Source of the DNA: Avena insularis
Lineage: Eukaryota > Streptophyta > Magnoliopsida > Poales > Poaceae
NCBI GenBank assembly: GCA_023614405.1
Contig: CM042687.1
Coordinates: 233,022,292-233,086,291 of the forward strand
Length of the DNA: 64,000 bases
Reading direction: 5' to 3'
Position numbers and translations under genes: made by a program. Below, one piece after another: positions 1-11,181 of the stretch (the stretch's first letter is position 1; every line of letters starts with the position of its first letter). The notes under the pieces were generated by a model. That model did no database searches. It had not been told where the DNA came from and saw nothing but the letters and a program-made list of their open reading frames with translations.

Positions 1-2183
1 AAAAACTCGAAGCTGACCAAACATTGGACCACATCAATCTATAACTCTGTTAGACTTTTTGGATCGATTACCTTCTGAGAAATTGCATTGAGGAATGCAC
101 ATACCTTCACAATAGCCAGTCAAACATTTTCTGGTAGAATCCCCCTCAATGCAATCGGAAGCAATTGCGTCATAACCACGTGACAGTTATGGGACTTTAA
201 GTTTTGGAATTTTTTGTCTTTCATATTTACTATTCCCTTTATGTTAGACGAGAAGCCAGACGGGACCTTGATACTGAAAAGGACATCAAAAAAGATTTCC
301 TTCTCTTCCTTGGTAAGAGCGTAGCTGGTAGGCCCTTAAAACTGCCCTGGATGCTTGCAGTCTCGTCCTTTATGACGATGCGTCCTCCTGTGCTTCCGAT
401 GTATCTTTTGACTTCACATACAAGCCTAGAAAGCCTAGAATATTCACGCAAAGATTCTTCGTTAAGTGCATCATGTCGATTGTAGATCGGACCTTATGGA
501 CTTTCCAATAGGGTAGCTCCCAAAATATAGATTTCTTCTTCCACATGGGTGTGTGTCCGTCAGCGTATTTCAGAACAGGTTGTCCTCCAGTACCCTTTCT
601 AAATATTATATTTAAATTCTTGACCATACCAAATACGTCAGCACTAGTACGTGGGTCAGGCTTCTTCCGTTGGTCTGTCTCACCATCGAAATGCTTGCCT
701 TTTTTCCTTAAGGGATGTCTAGGCGGAAGAAAACAACGATTGTACGGGTACACATTTTTCCTAGATTTATCTAGATATATACTTTCGATCTCATCTAAAC
801 AGTTTATGTATGCATTGTGTCCCTTGTTCGTCTGTCCTAAGATGTTACTAAGAGCAGACCAATCATTGATGGTTACGAATAGCAACGCTTGTAGGTCGAA
901 TGGCTCCTGTCAGTGCTCATCCCAAAAACGTATACCTGGTTCGGCCCACAACTGTAAAAGTTCATCGACTAATGGTCTTAGGTAGACATCAATGTCCTTG
1001 TCGGGTTGCTTCGGGCCTTGGATGAGCACTGGTATCATAATGAACTTCCGCTTCATGCATAACCAAGGAGGAAGGTTATAGATACATAGAGTTACGGGCC
1101 AGGTGCTGTGACTGCAGCTCTGCTCCCTAAAAGGATTCATGTCATCTGTACTTACACCAAACCATAAGTTCCTTGTGTGACCAGCAAAGTCTGGGAAGTC
1201 TCTCTCAATTTTTCTCCACTGTCGACCATCAGTGGGATGCCTCAACATCATGTCTTTCTTATGTTCTTCCATGTGTCATCGCAACAACTTGGCATGCTCT
1301 TTGTTTCTGAACAAACGTTTCAACCATGGTACTATAGGAGCATACCACATCACCTTAGCAGGAACCCTCTTCCTGTGTAGCTTGCCATCAACATCATCAG
1401 GGTCATCTTTTCCGATCTTATACAGCAATGTAGTGCATACATGGCATTTATCCATATTCTCGTACTTCTCACCATGGTAGAGGATGCAGTCATTAGGGCA
1501 CGCATGTATCTTCTTCACATCTAATCCTAGAGGGCATACGAGCTTCTTTGCTTCGTATGTATTGGCGGACAATTTGTTATTTCTTGGAAGCAACTTCTTC
1601 ATGAGTACCAGCAACTTCTCAAATCCCGAGTCAGTCATGCCGATCTCTGCCTTCCACTTCAGCAATTCCAGTGTGCTACCCAGCTTCTTCTGACCATCTT
1701 CACAAGTTGGATATAACAATTTGTTGTGGTCATGTAACATCTGCTTGAACTGCAACCTCTCCTTTTCTGTGTCGCAGTCTCGCTTTGCATCATAAATGAC
1801 CCGACCAAGATCATCAACGGGCTCATCTGGTTCCGTTATTCACCCTCTTCTTCTTCATTGTCTTCCATTGCGGTATCAGCGTATTTCGAGAACATAGATC
1901 GGTAGTTATCATCAGCGTTCTCTTTTTCATCGTCGTCTTCCATCGCAACCCCTCTTTCTCCATGCTTGGTCTAAACATTATAGCCGGACATAAAACCAGA
2001 CCAAAGCAGGTGGCTCTGAATGACTCTTGCGGAAGTGTGAGCCTTCTTATTCCTACAATCAACACATGGACAACAAATAAAATCATCCCGCCGCTTGTTC
2101 TCCACGGCCACAAGACAAAAAGAACGCACGCCTTCTCTGAAAGCGGCAGAGCGTCGGTCACCGTACATCCATGGATGGCTCAT
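1..2183 (-). pseudogene. TNP2-type CACTA transposase, decayed, C-terminus outside window
   Basis: TNP2 is the catalytic transposase of En/Spm-like elements and acts in the nucleus on element ends. The start chosen is the Met before SHPWMYGDRRS near 2183, the beginning of the transposase-associated domain, which also shows CPCVDCRN (about 1971-2183). After a frame change the TNP2 core runs from about 1830 to 370: CPNDCILYHGEKY near 1490, the STDDMNPF motif (usually STDGMNPF) near 1150, and a long C-terminal part. Two in-frame stops interrupt it, at about 1276 and 910. Past 370 the homologous reading moves to another frame and continues to base 1 (for example ILPENV near 140). Shifts and stops mean no functional protein. 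The gene may have been intron-containing, so part of the frame change near 1800-1970 could be splicing. Confidence 0.85.
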
Positions 2184-2489
2184 CTGTATCATACAAATAT
2201 ATATCAAACGCAATCACGATGCTAAAATTAGTATCGCATGTTCTAAACGAGAAAATAGTTGCTAACCTTTTAGCACAGTTCGAAACAAAGATGATAAAAC
2301 TTAAGTGTGGCTCGAGCACCTCATATCATGTCTGTCTTGTGTGACCTAAAGTCGCATCGCTTTAACGGGCATTTCGCCAAACACCTCTAGTGCATATAAA
2401 TAAGAAAAACTTTTGCACAAACCCGCCACCTCTCCCACCAGAAAAAAACAGTTGAGAGAAGGAAAGGAATTATGCCATATATATAGGAT

Positions 2490-2642
2490 CAGACCACTCT
2501 CAAACCGAGACTAATGGTGTCTAACAGGTCGGGACCTATGGTTTAGGGTGGTTCGGACCGTTTGGGACAAGCCATTAGTCCCGGCCTCAGCCACAATCAA
2601 GACTAATGGCCCGAACAACAAAAGACCTATTTTCTACCGGTG
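2490..2642 (-). repeat. CACTA subterminal repeat region and terminus
   Basis: Short motifs of the type ACTAATGG and CCATTAGTC recur in both orientations (near 2508, 2571 and 2600) just inside the terminus at 2642. In CACTA elements such subterminal motifs are binding sites for the element's accessory protein. This is inferred from position and repetition. The 300 bases between 2184 and 2490 hold no recognisable coding sequence and fit the element's 5' untranslated leader. Confidence 0.6.
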
Positions 2643-3819
2643 TATCTCGACACGGTGATCGATCGTGGTGCAGTATCTGCAGTCTGCCGGGATGATTACG
2701 GGCAGGTACATCGGATCATCGGGACCGTCTATCAGGGCTTAACGGACCCGGCTAGTTAGGAAGCGGTAGCATGCGATGAAGGGTTCTCACTAGCCGTCGA
2801 GTCCTTCAGTGCCTTCATAAACTTTGAGATGTTTTTGACTTCATGGAGGTGAGTGATTAGCAGTCTGAAAAATAAAGATCCATGTCGCTATGTCATGGGT
2901 GCTGAAGGAGATAGAGTTTCGGGGAGCACTCTTTTCCAGGAGGTGTCGTTTTCTCAAGAAAATAGCTAGGAAGGCGAACGGTAATGCACATTCCATTAGT
3001 AAAAAATGCTGTGTCTTTGGCAGCTGGTCGTCATATCTGGTTAGTACACCAATTACTTGTATCCCATTGAACTTATTGATTGAATAGAGATCCCTATTAC
3101 CCTGAAATAAAAATCACTCATGTCACGATTGCTCCATCCCAAAAGCGAATGATCGCTCCAGACAGAGCGTGGAATAATCAGTTCTTAGCGAACTGATGAG
3201 CGTTGGGCGCTATCTTTTGTACGTACTCTTTTTGTTCCACAATAAAAATCTTTTTTTTTCAATGGCTTATCATCTTTTTGTAAGCCTATCTTTACCTAGA
3301 CAAAGAAACTATGCTCCCATCACTAATAAGTGCCTGTTGATACGCAAAGCTTTTGCGATTTTGAAAAAAAAAGGTGCTGGGTTGGATATATCTCCTCTTG
3401 CCAGTGTCCGTTACTCCATCCATCATTCATTTTCATCATGAAATTAAGATGCCTTTTTCCCATCGATTTCGTGATCAACCCACGATCCGTCATATGGAAA
3501 CCCTCTTTTTTTTTGAACGGTATGAAAACCCTCTTGGATAAGTTCATGACGTTTCTTTCCACCCTCCATGTCTGTCAATCGTTGCCACGTCTTCCTCTTC
3601 CCTCGTCATTCCGGTGGACTGGAGCCACTGGCGCTGTCCCAACCTTTCATATTACAAAGTATACAAACCCAACCTGCTGCATTGCGTGTCTATTGTTTGT
3701 CTTGGCTAGCTTTGGAGTGGTTGACATAACGTGGCAGTTCATCGCAGAGTCACCACAAAGGCGTCTCTTGTTGCAACGGTGATGATCTTGTGCCAGCACT
3801 CTCTTGGTCGGTTCGTAAA
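2643..3819. other. Unassigned intergenic DNA
   Basis: I see no domain or repeat family here. An ORF at 3330-3782 (+) has no recognisable motif and is not called as a gene. A cluster of short palindromic words lies at about 3137-3215, with GCGAATGATCGC, then TCTTAGCGAACTGATGAGCG, then GCGTTGGGCGC. Base composition resembles the flanking intergenic DNA. Confidence 0.4.
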
Positions 3820-4082
3820 TAGATAATTTTCGTCAAAAAATAATTGAAGTTCTAGGTTTATATTAAGCTGAACAGCTTTAAGTTTAACCAAGGTTATACA
3901 AAAAATGTCAACATATACAATATCAATTTTGTTTCATTGGATTCACTATAAAATATATTTCTTACTATATATATTTGACTTGTAGATATTAGCATATTTT
4001 TCTTCAAACCCAGACAAACTTAGAGAAGTTTGACTTAAGACAAACCAAAAACTTAATTTATTTTAGGATGGATGGAATAGCG
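3820..4082. mobile_element. Stowaway-type MITE, degenerate
   Basis: The left end reads TAATTGAAGTTCTAG after a decayed terminal stretch. The right end reads AGTTTGACTTAAGACAAA, then AACTTAATTTATTTTAGGATGGATGG. These are the arms of a common grass Stowaway family whose intact ends are CTCCCTCCGTCCCAAAATAA. The arms are inverted and diverged, the core is AT-rich, and no protein is encoded. The exact edges are uncertain by a few bases. Confidence 0.7.
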
Positions 4083-4142
4083 TTAATCATATCTATATGT
4101 AGTTTTAGTATTATTTATGAACATAATTATATGTATTTTTTG

Positions 4143-4297
4143 TACTCCGATCCTTCCGTTCATTAATGTAAGACCTTCTAGATATTTCAATATAGGTTAG
4201 ATTTGTACTAAAATGGATGAAGTTAAACAATAAGACATGTTTAGATACATTCATTTCCAAATAAAGTTAGGTCTTACATCAGTAAACGGAGGTAGTA
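4143..4297. mobile_element. Stowaway-type MITE, 155 bp
   Basis: Inverted ends of about 30 bases are clear. The left arm is TACTCCGATCCTTCCGTT followed by CATTAATGTAAGACCT, and the right arm is AGGTCTTACATCAGTAAACGG then AGGTAGTA. TA dinucleotides sit at both outer edges, as expected for Tc1/mariner-derived Stowaway elements. The core is AT-rich and non-coding. Confidence 0.8.
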
Positions 4298-5240
4298 CAA
4301 TTTTGTACGCGTATATCTAAATTCTATCAGTTGGTTGGGTAATTCGATGAAACTATTTTCACCTATTCAATAAAAAAATTCATCACACTAGTAATGAATG
4401 CTAAAAAAGAATGACCTACACATTTGGAAAGTCATGTATCTATGACCATAAGATAGTGTATTATGTTCACAAGATACAGTTTTTCTTTAAGTTGCTAGAA
4501 AAATATTGTTGACAGTGACAAATAAGCTTTTGTTAGTGAAAGGCGGAAGTCTTTTAGCAGCGTAATCCGAAAACGTATCTGATTTTTTACTTGAGTTGTA
4601 GCTATCAGCCGGTCTGTTCATCCAGATTTTCCTGAAAGATTTGGCATTTGTCGTCAGGAAAGAGAGACCTCTACCTATCCGAGATTACTCTGACCTTTCT
4701 TTTACTGTCAGCTGACCAGACTGCTATATAGTATCAGCCCTTGAATAATTGTTGATTTGCAGATCAGGCAGAAAGTAAGCATCGAAGGGAGTCATGTGTG
4801 CCGCGTTCTGTGTGGTTGCTTGTTTGAGGTAATAGCAGCCGTTGCTATCTTTACGATATGTCTCAATCTTTGGATATCTTTACTTTAATTTTTACGATAT
4901 GTCTCAAACTTTCTCTACTCTCCCGCCTTCAATTTTTACGATGCATCTCCTCTGGGGCGTCAAGTCATGCATGTTTGGTCGATCGAAGGCGAAGGCGGTG
5001 CGACAGTGCTGGAGGCGTGGCGGTATGGGAAGTCTCGCTTTCAGTCTCTTCTCCAGCGGTATCTGGTCAACAAGTTGTCGTTGCCGGATAGGTGATGATG
5101 GTATAAGCTTCTTCATCCAGTCTACACACCTCGGTGGAAACATTGATGGCATTGTGGACGTATGCTCGCGTCGTGTCCTTGATGAAGATGGTGTCCTGAA
5201 GCTCGTCTTCAGGGATGAAAATCCTGAGCTCGACCGTTGA
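4298..5240. other. Intergenic DNA with an unrecognised ORF
   Basis: The stretch to 4840 is AT-rich and featureless. An open frame at 4842-5240 (+, 132 codons) has no recognisable domain, and its first 30 codons lie in a local repeat of TTTACGATATGTCTCAA (near 4850 and 4893). It may be the coding remnant of the retroposon-like tail that follows. I do not call it a gene. Confidence 0.35.
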
Positions 5241-5710
5241 TTGGACTCGTCACTATCGGCGTGTGTGCAGCTTTTCCTTCTTGAAGGCTGTGTCTAGAAG
5301 TCGTGTATTTTTCTCTTTGTTGTAGTCTTTTTTATAGGGTTAGTGGTAGTATGGTGAAGTTACTATCGCACGGCTTTGGCCTCAGGTTTGTTTATTTTGT
5401 AATTCTCGCACTCTTGAAATAAATGGGTTGAAAAAAAACATGACTTCAATTTTATTGTGCTATTTCAGTCAAGCTTATCACTCGTTAACTTTCGCGTTGT
5501 CAAAATACCAAGCTGGATGTATTTGCTCTGTTTATTTGTATATAAATTATGTGGAACATCGGATGCATCTTTAGTTTTTATTTTGTGTTTTTTCAGTGAG
5601 TATTTGACCCGTGAGCTATAATAACTTGATACATAAAATTCGCAATAAAGGGTTGTGTGCATCCTAGGATGCAGTGGCTAGAGTTATCCCCATTTCAAAA
5701 AAAAATCAAC
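5241..5710 (+). repeat. Two retroposon-like 3' tails ending in A-runs
   Basis: A first tail ends near 5440 (GAAATAAATGGGTTG followed by eight A). A second ends near 5708 (GGGTTGTGTGCATCC, then a run of A). The GTTGTGTGCATC...A(n) ending is typical of the 3' ends of plant non-LTR retrotransposons or transcripts copied by them. No coding domain is visible upstream, so these are called only as probable 5'-truncated retroposons on the plus strand. Confidence 0.4.
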
Positions 5711-7220
5711 AAGTTCAATATAGCAAATAAATAATTCAGCATACAAATTTATTACAAGTTCATGAAACTAAATAAACAATTCAACAAATTCAATATAGTA
5801 AACAAATAAAAAATTAGGTGGCTCCTTTGAGCCTCCACAAATGCTCCAACAGATCATCTTGCAGTTGATTACGAGTATTTATGTCTGGAACTTCTTATCT
5901 CCTGGAGAGAAAAGAAGCAAACACAGGTGACACTTGGTGATAAACATTTGTAAAAGGACCTTGGCAATAATATAGTTCAGTGTCAAACACTCAAGTCTTC
6001 CGCTCGCTCTCAATGATCATATTGTGCAAGATCACACTAGCAGTCACGACCTCCCACATCTAATCTTTCGACCAGGTAAGGGCAGGGTACATGCCAATGG
6101 AGAATTGAGCTTGGAGCACACTGAATTCCCTCTCCACATCCTTCCTCCAAGTCTCCTGTTGTGTCACAAACTAAGCTTTCTTTTCTCCAGTCATAGGATT
6201 TGAGATTGTCTTCACAAATATCGACCATCTAGGATATATACCATCTACTAGATAGTAATGTTTGTCGTAGTGGTGGCCATTGATCTCAAAATCCACTGCA
6301 AGAGGTGTGCCTTCAACAAGCTTGACGAACACATTTAAATTGTGTGTCTCCAGAAATTCCATATGCAAGCATCCAGAAAGCAACTATGCATTTTTAAATT
6401 GTGGAAAAACCAAGCGCGCTGACACCATCTCTCTTCATCTTGAACTAGTCGTCAAACTCTCCTAATTGCTCGACAATCTTCAGAAAAAGCTTCCGACACA
6501 TTCTAAAATGGAGCCAAAATATGATGTCGTCATGCAATGGGTCATCAGCAAAGTAGCCGCTGTAGAGCATGCAATAGCCTTCCATCCTACACCTTAGCTT
6601 GCTCTTGCATCGCCCAGGCCTCGAACCCCTAGCAGATGGCTCCTCATCGGTGCCGGCGATCATGCCCAGGAGGGAAGTGACGATCATGAGATGATCGTCC
6701 TCGCCGACGGTGTCTTTGGCGCTAGTAGCAACGGCCACTTCATCTTCCATTAGAGGGGCGAGCATCTCTTTCTCATCCGAATCCATACCTTTGGCAAAAG
6801 ATCGAACACCTAGTGGGTAGGGCGGTTGTGTGGCGGGCTTGGAGCTATCAGGAGGCAGAACGGTGGTGGCGATGCGGGCGGGGAGGCGGCTCGGGAAACC
6901 GTGGGAAGTATTTCCGGTGGCCGCGCAGGTATTTCTAGCGGACTGAACGGCCGATAGCGGTGAGGGGTGGTAGTCATCAGGGTGTAGAATGGTGCGTTTG
7001 CGTGTGCGTGTCGCCGACAGGGCTGATCCGCGTCGTTTCCGGCTCCATCTGGCGCCCCCGCTAGCCCCCTGTGGGTTGGGTTCGGGCTAGGAGCACCGGA
7101 TAATAAAGGAGGCCTCGTCGGCATGAAAAAAAGAATTGGGGGCCAGTTGAACGTGATTTTTAGCGTCGGCACTCCCCGATAGCCCTTTACAGGACTTTGG
7201 GGCCCCGACTAGAGATGATC
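5711..7220 (-). mobile_element. Harbinger/PIF-type DNA transposon relic
   Basis: The right edge is at 7220. The minus strand there begins GATCATCTCTAGTCGGGG, adjacent to a TTA trinucleotide (7221-7223), which matches the 3-bp TTA/TAA target of PIF/Harbinger elements. A similar end, GAACATCTCCACTCG next to TAA, occurs at 14112. The left edge near 5711 is approximate because its inverted repeat is not clear. The interior holds a deleted transposase (5814-6786). GC-rich leader sequence lies at 6790-7130. Confidence 0.7.
5814..6786 (-). pseudogene. Harbinger/PIF transposase with the catalytic core deleted
   Basis: The N-terminal part (start Met at 6786) ends with LKIVEQLGEFDD and FKMKRDGVSALGF, the usual segment upstream of the DDE core of plant Harbinger transposases. 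The sequence then jumps to LVEGTPLAVDFEINGHHYD, YYLVDGIYPRW and FVKTISNP (about 6180-6350). Roughly 130 residues are missing between these, including the first two catalytic acidic residues. Downstream, with stops and shifts, are ETWRKDVEREFSVLQ, VILHNMIIE and a C-terminus ending DDLLEHLWRLKGAT at 5814. This is a family-level match from memory of conserved segments. The protein cannot be active. Confidence 0.8.
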
Positions 7221-7243
7221 TTAGCCCACAATGAATTAAGTAA

Positions 7244-7540
7244 TCGGTGCAGTTGGAACACAAGTTCCAATTGACACACGAGTTACAGTTCCGATAGGGA
7301 ATGGTGCAGTTGGGATTTGCTGTAGTTGGGACGGTGCAGTTGAGACACAAATTGCAGTTGAAATGGTGTAGTTGAGACACGGTTGCAGTCGATTAGATGC
7401 AACTGCACTACTTGTATCTTGAGATGATGCAACTAAGAAGATGATGTTGGGACACAAGTTGCATTTGAGATGGTGTAGTTGTGACATAGTTTGCAGTTAA
7501 AATGACGCAACCGCAATACACACCATTGAGACACCGTCTA
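7244..7540. repeat. Degenerate minisatellite (GTTGAGACACAAGTTGCA-like unit)
   Basis: Words such as GCAGTTG, TTGAGACA, ACAAGTTGCA and GATGGTGTAGTTG recur about every 20-35 bases through the whole interval, in changing order. I count at least eight GTTG(A/G)(G/A)ACA-like blocks. The array lies just outside the Harbinger right edge. Open frames on the minus strand here are Cys/Thr-rich translations of the repeat and are not called as genes. Confidence 0.6.
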
Positions 7541-8094
7541 CTCACTTCTTATAGGTAAACGATTTGCTGAATAGTTCCCTTATTATTCTTATAATTCTGC
7601 AGTGTATTATGAGCATAAGAGCACCATGAGTAATTAAGAATAGGAATAATGATACATGCCTCCGAGGAGATTGATTCTCACATAATCTAGTGAACCAGAA
7701 GTATTCTCTAAGAATGATATTTGCTATCAACCACAAACTTCGGTAGTACAATTTTACATTCATATTTATTTACCATCGAACAACAAAAGTATTATTGCTG
7801 ACCCAGAAACTCCTTATCTAATTTGTTTTATGTTTTACTATGAATGTCACTAACATGGTTTATGCTCTGAATCATTTTTGTCGTAGTTTTGTTTTACGCC
7901 AGTTCACAAAACCTCAAACACCTGTCCGACAATTTTTCCCCATTTTCATGTTCTATTGTGTAGCACGACATGCATGGCCCTACTGCCAATCATGTTGTAC
8001 GCCCTTCTTAAACTGCTTTCTTAACGTCCAATATGTCTTCTTAACGATAGTTTTAATTATTTATAAAAGTTGCTACGATTAGACTAAACTTAGT
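7541..8094. other. Unassigned AT-rich DNA upstream of a LINE relic
   Basis: No domain is visible. The word ATCATGTTGTACGCCCTTCT occurs at 7989 and again at 8100, 111 bases apart. The second copy is part of the LINE reverse-transcriptase reading, so the first is either a local duplication or a broken copy of the same LINE. Confidence 0.4.
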
Positions 8095-10270
8095 AGCTGA
8101 TCATGTTGTACGCCCTTCTCAAACTACTTTCATGCAAGGGAGAAATATCCTCGATGGGTAGTAATCCTGCATGAAAATATCCATGAATTACACTCAAAAA
8201 AATTAAATGAGGTGTTGTTCAAGATTGACTTTGAGAAGGCCTATGGTAAAGTTAATTGGTTTTTTTTTCAGCAAACACTTTATATGAAAGGCTTTTCGGA
8301 GGAGTGGTGTGCTCTCATCCAGTATTTTGTGTCTGAACGAAGTGTTGCCATAAATGTGAATGATGACACTGGCAAATACTTCCAGACCAAGAAAGGGCTG
8401 AGGCAAGAGGATCCATTATCGTCTATACTATTTAACATAGTGGTTGATATGTTGACTATCCTTATTGAGAGAGCCAAAGCTGATGGCCAAATTGAAGTAT
8501 TAGTTCCACATCTGGTTGATGGTAGAATCTCTATTCTTTAATATGCCGATGATACAATCTTATTTATGGAGCATGACCTAGAGAAAACTAAGAATCTAAA
8601 ATTAATATTATCAGCATTTAAGAAACTCTCTTAATTGAAAATTAACTTTCATAAGAGTGATTTGTATTGTTTTGGCTAGGCTAAAAACGATGTCCACCTA
8701 TATGCCGAACTTTTCGGCTATGGCTAGGGGCAATTTCCAATCAATTATCTGGGAATACTGAACCATTATCGGCGTCTCACGATTGCTGAATGGAAACTCG
8801 TTGAGGAAATACTTCAGAAATATCTTAATAGCTGGAAAGGCAAAATTGCTATCTCTTGGTGGAAGACTTATACTCATTAATTCAGTACTCACCAACATGG
8901 TACTATATATGATCTCATTTTTTCAGTTACCAAAAGGTGTCTTGATAAAAGTGGATTATTTCCGCTCAATATTCTTTTGGCAAGGGGATAGTGAGAAAAA
9001 GAAATATGGACTGGGTAGATGGAATGTGGTTTGCCGACCCAAGGAATATGGTGGACTGGGCATACATGATTTGCAAGTCAGAAACACCGCACTGCTGGGT
9101 AAATGGCTTTTCAAACTTCTTATAGAACAAGGAGTTTGGCAAACCATTCTATGAAGAAAGTATGTTGGCTCAAAAGCTGTGTATCAAGTGGTTTAGAAAC
9201 CTGGTAATTCACACTTCTCGGCTGGACTTATGACATCAAAAAAACACTTCTTCTAGTTTGGTGCTTTCATTATTAAAGATGGATCATAGATTAGGTTCTG
9301 GGAAGATAAATGGTTTGGCCAAACTACTCTCCGTGAACAATATACGACTCTATACTCGATCGTTAGGCACAAAGGGGATACACTTTACACAGTAATAGAA
9401 AATAATCTCCCTACTATGTCTTTCAAAAGAAGTCTCATTGGCCCTAGACTGGTGTCTTGGAACAATCTTACTAAGATTATCCATGATACAGTTGTCTGAG
9501 ACAGAGTGGTAATTAAATTTTATGTTGATTCTATGTACAGAGCTTTGATCTAACCTGATATTCCAGTCGATGATAATAGTAAACTTTGGAAGTTAAAAAT
9601 ACCCCTTAAAATGAAGATTTTCGCTTGGTATCTCTGTATGAGTTATTCTCACAAAAGATAATCTTGTTAGAAGGAATTGGCATGGAAGTATACAATGCGT
9701 TTTTTGTCACCATAATAAGACAATACGCCATTTATTCTTCTATTCTAAATTTGCTCGTGGTATATGGTCAATCATCTAAATAGCCTCTAGTCTATCTGCT
9801 ACACATTCGGTAGTCAATGTTTTTGGTAACTGGCTGAATGAGATTGATGATAAATATGAGACTTTATTTAGGATGTGAGCGATTGCCATTATTTGGCCGC
9901 TTTGGCTATGTAGAAATGACAAGATTTTTAATAACATTGTATCTTTTTGCTTGCAGGTTATCTATCGAGCCACGGCTATCCTTCGGTTATGGACTAGTCT
10001 TCAACATATGGAGTTCCACGAATTGTTTGCGGATGGCTGTATGTGGTTGAAGGACACGGCGAGAGATATCTTCTCCCGACATGGATTACAGCGTGCTTTA
10101 CGTATAGATCAGTCTTAGCGCGTTTGGAGGACTTTGCTTTTGTTACTATTATTTATAATTATGGTACTTTTTGCTTTTGGACTCGAGTTGTATAGTTGAT
10201 CAGCTATGTGCATGCTAACTATACAGAGACCGGATATAAATTTACTGTTAAATAATAAAACGTCTATTTC
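8095..10270 (+). pseudogene. L1-type LINE (non-LTR retrotransposon) ORF2 relic
   Basis: Read over several frames, this is the C-terminal two thirds of a plant L1 ORF2. Reverse-transcriptase blocks include QGRNILDG near 8130, FKIDFEKAYGKVNW at 8218, GLRQEDPLS at 8398, LFNIVVDML at 8429 and YADDTILF at 8542. The YADD box is preceded by TAA where CAA (Gln) is usual. Further on are YLGILNHYRR, SWKGKLLS-like and GLGIHDLQVRN (about 8740-9090). Then come the zinc-binding RT-associated region and an end reading QVIYRATAILRLW and ARDIFSRHG (about 9950-10090). An AATAATAAAA stretch closes it near 10260. Stops and frameshifts are frequent, so it is inactive. ORF1 and the endonuclease are absent (5' truncation). 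Confidence 0.85.
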
Positions 10271-10905
10271 CAAAAGAAATACATGACCCTACTAATCTCC
10301 GTCACTCATCACGCACTAGCATGAGAAGTGTGCGTCGTCTCTCTCTCTACTCGGTTGCTGAACCAAAATTCCATTTTAGCGGTGCCTCTATTTGTTTCTA
10401 CTTGGCAGCTCGGTGCCACCACACTTTAAGAGATAATTTGTGAACTCTTCTTAGTTAAATCCTCTTGATCTGACCGTGTTGAATTGGTGAACCTTCTTTT
10501 ACTATAACATAGAGCTCGGCACTGGCGCTTATAGATGTTGAGGCACAGTCTTGCTTGCCGCGCTCATACTGGTGTGATAAAAAAAACTGTCAAAGATAAC
10601 TGCGTCCAAGATTCTGAAATGCATGGCTACAGAATTTTGAACACGGCACAACATGATCCGCCACGTTAAAACCGGCCAGTTAGTCATCTGCAAACACATA
10701 CACATATAATCACAGATGATATGCTATACAATGCCAAGCTGCCTTTTTTGATGATCAAGCTAGGACACTGATCGAGTTACCTCACGGGGTTCGCCAGTTC
10801 CCATTTGTTTGCAACTGATCGTTGCTATCAACGCAAAGCATGATGACGACACATGTAGGACACGATGCCGGCTAGAAAGCCACCTTAAAGTTTGCCTAAC
10901 AATTG
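10271..10905. other. Unassigned intergenic DNA
   Basis: I found no ORF with a recognisable domain, no repeat structure and no terminal repeats in this stretch. It separates the LINE relic from a Stowaway MITE. Confidence 0.4.
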
Positions 10906-11033
10906 TACTCCATTCATTTAGAAATAACCGATTTGAATTTGTCTAGATTTAAATATATTTAGACATATTTTAATGTATAGATATATCTAAATCTAAACAA
11001 ACCCATATCAGATATTTCTAGACCAAAAGAGTA
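10906..11033. mobile_element. Stowaway-type MITE, 128 bp with TA edges
   Basis: The left arm TACTCCATTCATTTAGAAATA and the reverse of the right arm TACTCTTTTGGTCTAGAAATA form inverted ends with TA at both edges. The core carries a second inverted pair, TCTAGATTTAAATATATTTAGA and its counterpart. The element is non-coding. A Copia element is inserted against its right edge, so the MITE is the older of the two. Confidence 0.8.
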
Positions 11034-11034
11034 T

Positions 11035-11166
11035 TGTTAGATGTATATATCTGTATATTGTATTTCCCCATATGTTAGGGGGCTTCCTGCATATTGGCCC
11101 TGTACCTGTACTATATATATTGTGGCCTTTGGCCTCCAGAAAAATATAACTTGTCTATTCCTAACA
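11035..11166 (+). repeat. Copia 5' LTR
   Basis: 132 bp, starting TGTTAGATG and ending CCTAACA, a perfect short inverted end. It contains TACTATATATATTG (near 11109), a candidate TATA element. It is nearly identical to 13497-13628. Confidence 0.9.
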
Positions 11167-11181
11167 TGGTATCAGAGCCGG
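11167..11181 (+). promoter_or_regulatory. Copia primer-binding site (initiator Met tRNA)
   Basis: TGGTATCAGAGCCGG abuts the LTR end. TGGTATCAGAGC is the complement of the 3' end of plant initiator tRNA-Met and is the standard Copia minus-strand primer site. Confidence 0.9.

Larger units (their letters stand above)
1..2642 (-). mobile_element. CACTA (En/Spm) DNA transposon, right part, continues beyond base 1
   Basis: The element reads on the minus strand. Its 5' terminus is at 2642, where the minus strand begins CACCGGTAGAAAA, a one-to-two-base variant of the CACTA terminal repeat common in grass elements (CACTGGTAGAAAA and similar). About 150 bases of subterminal sequence follow, with repeated ACTAATGG/CCATTAGT motifs, and then the transposase relic. 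The other terminus lies outside the window, so length and target duplication cannot be checked. The superfamily call rests on the terminus, the subterminal repeats and the TNP2 protein together. Confidence 0.85.

Noticed and set aside
3330..3782. 150-codon ORF as a gene
   Set aside because: No domain, no supporting neighbours, and composition like the flanking non-coding DNA.
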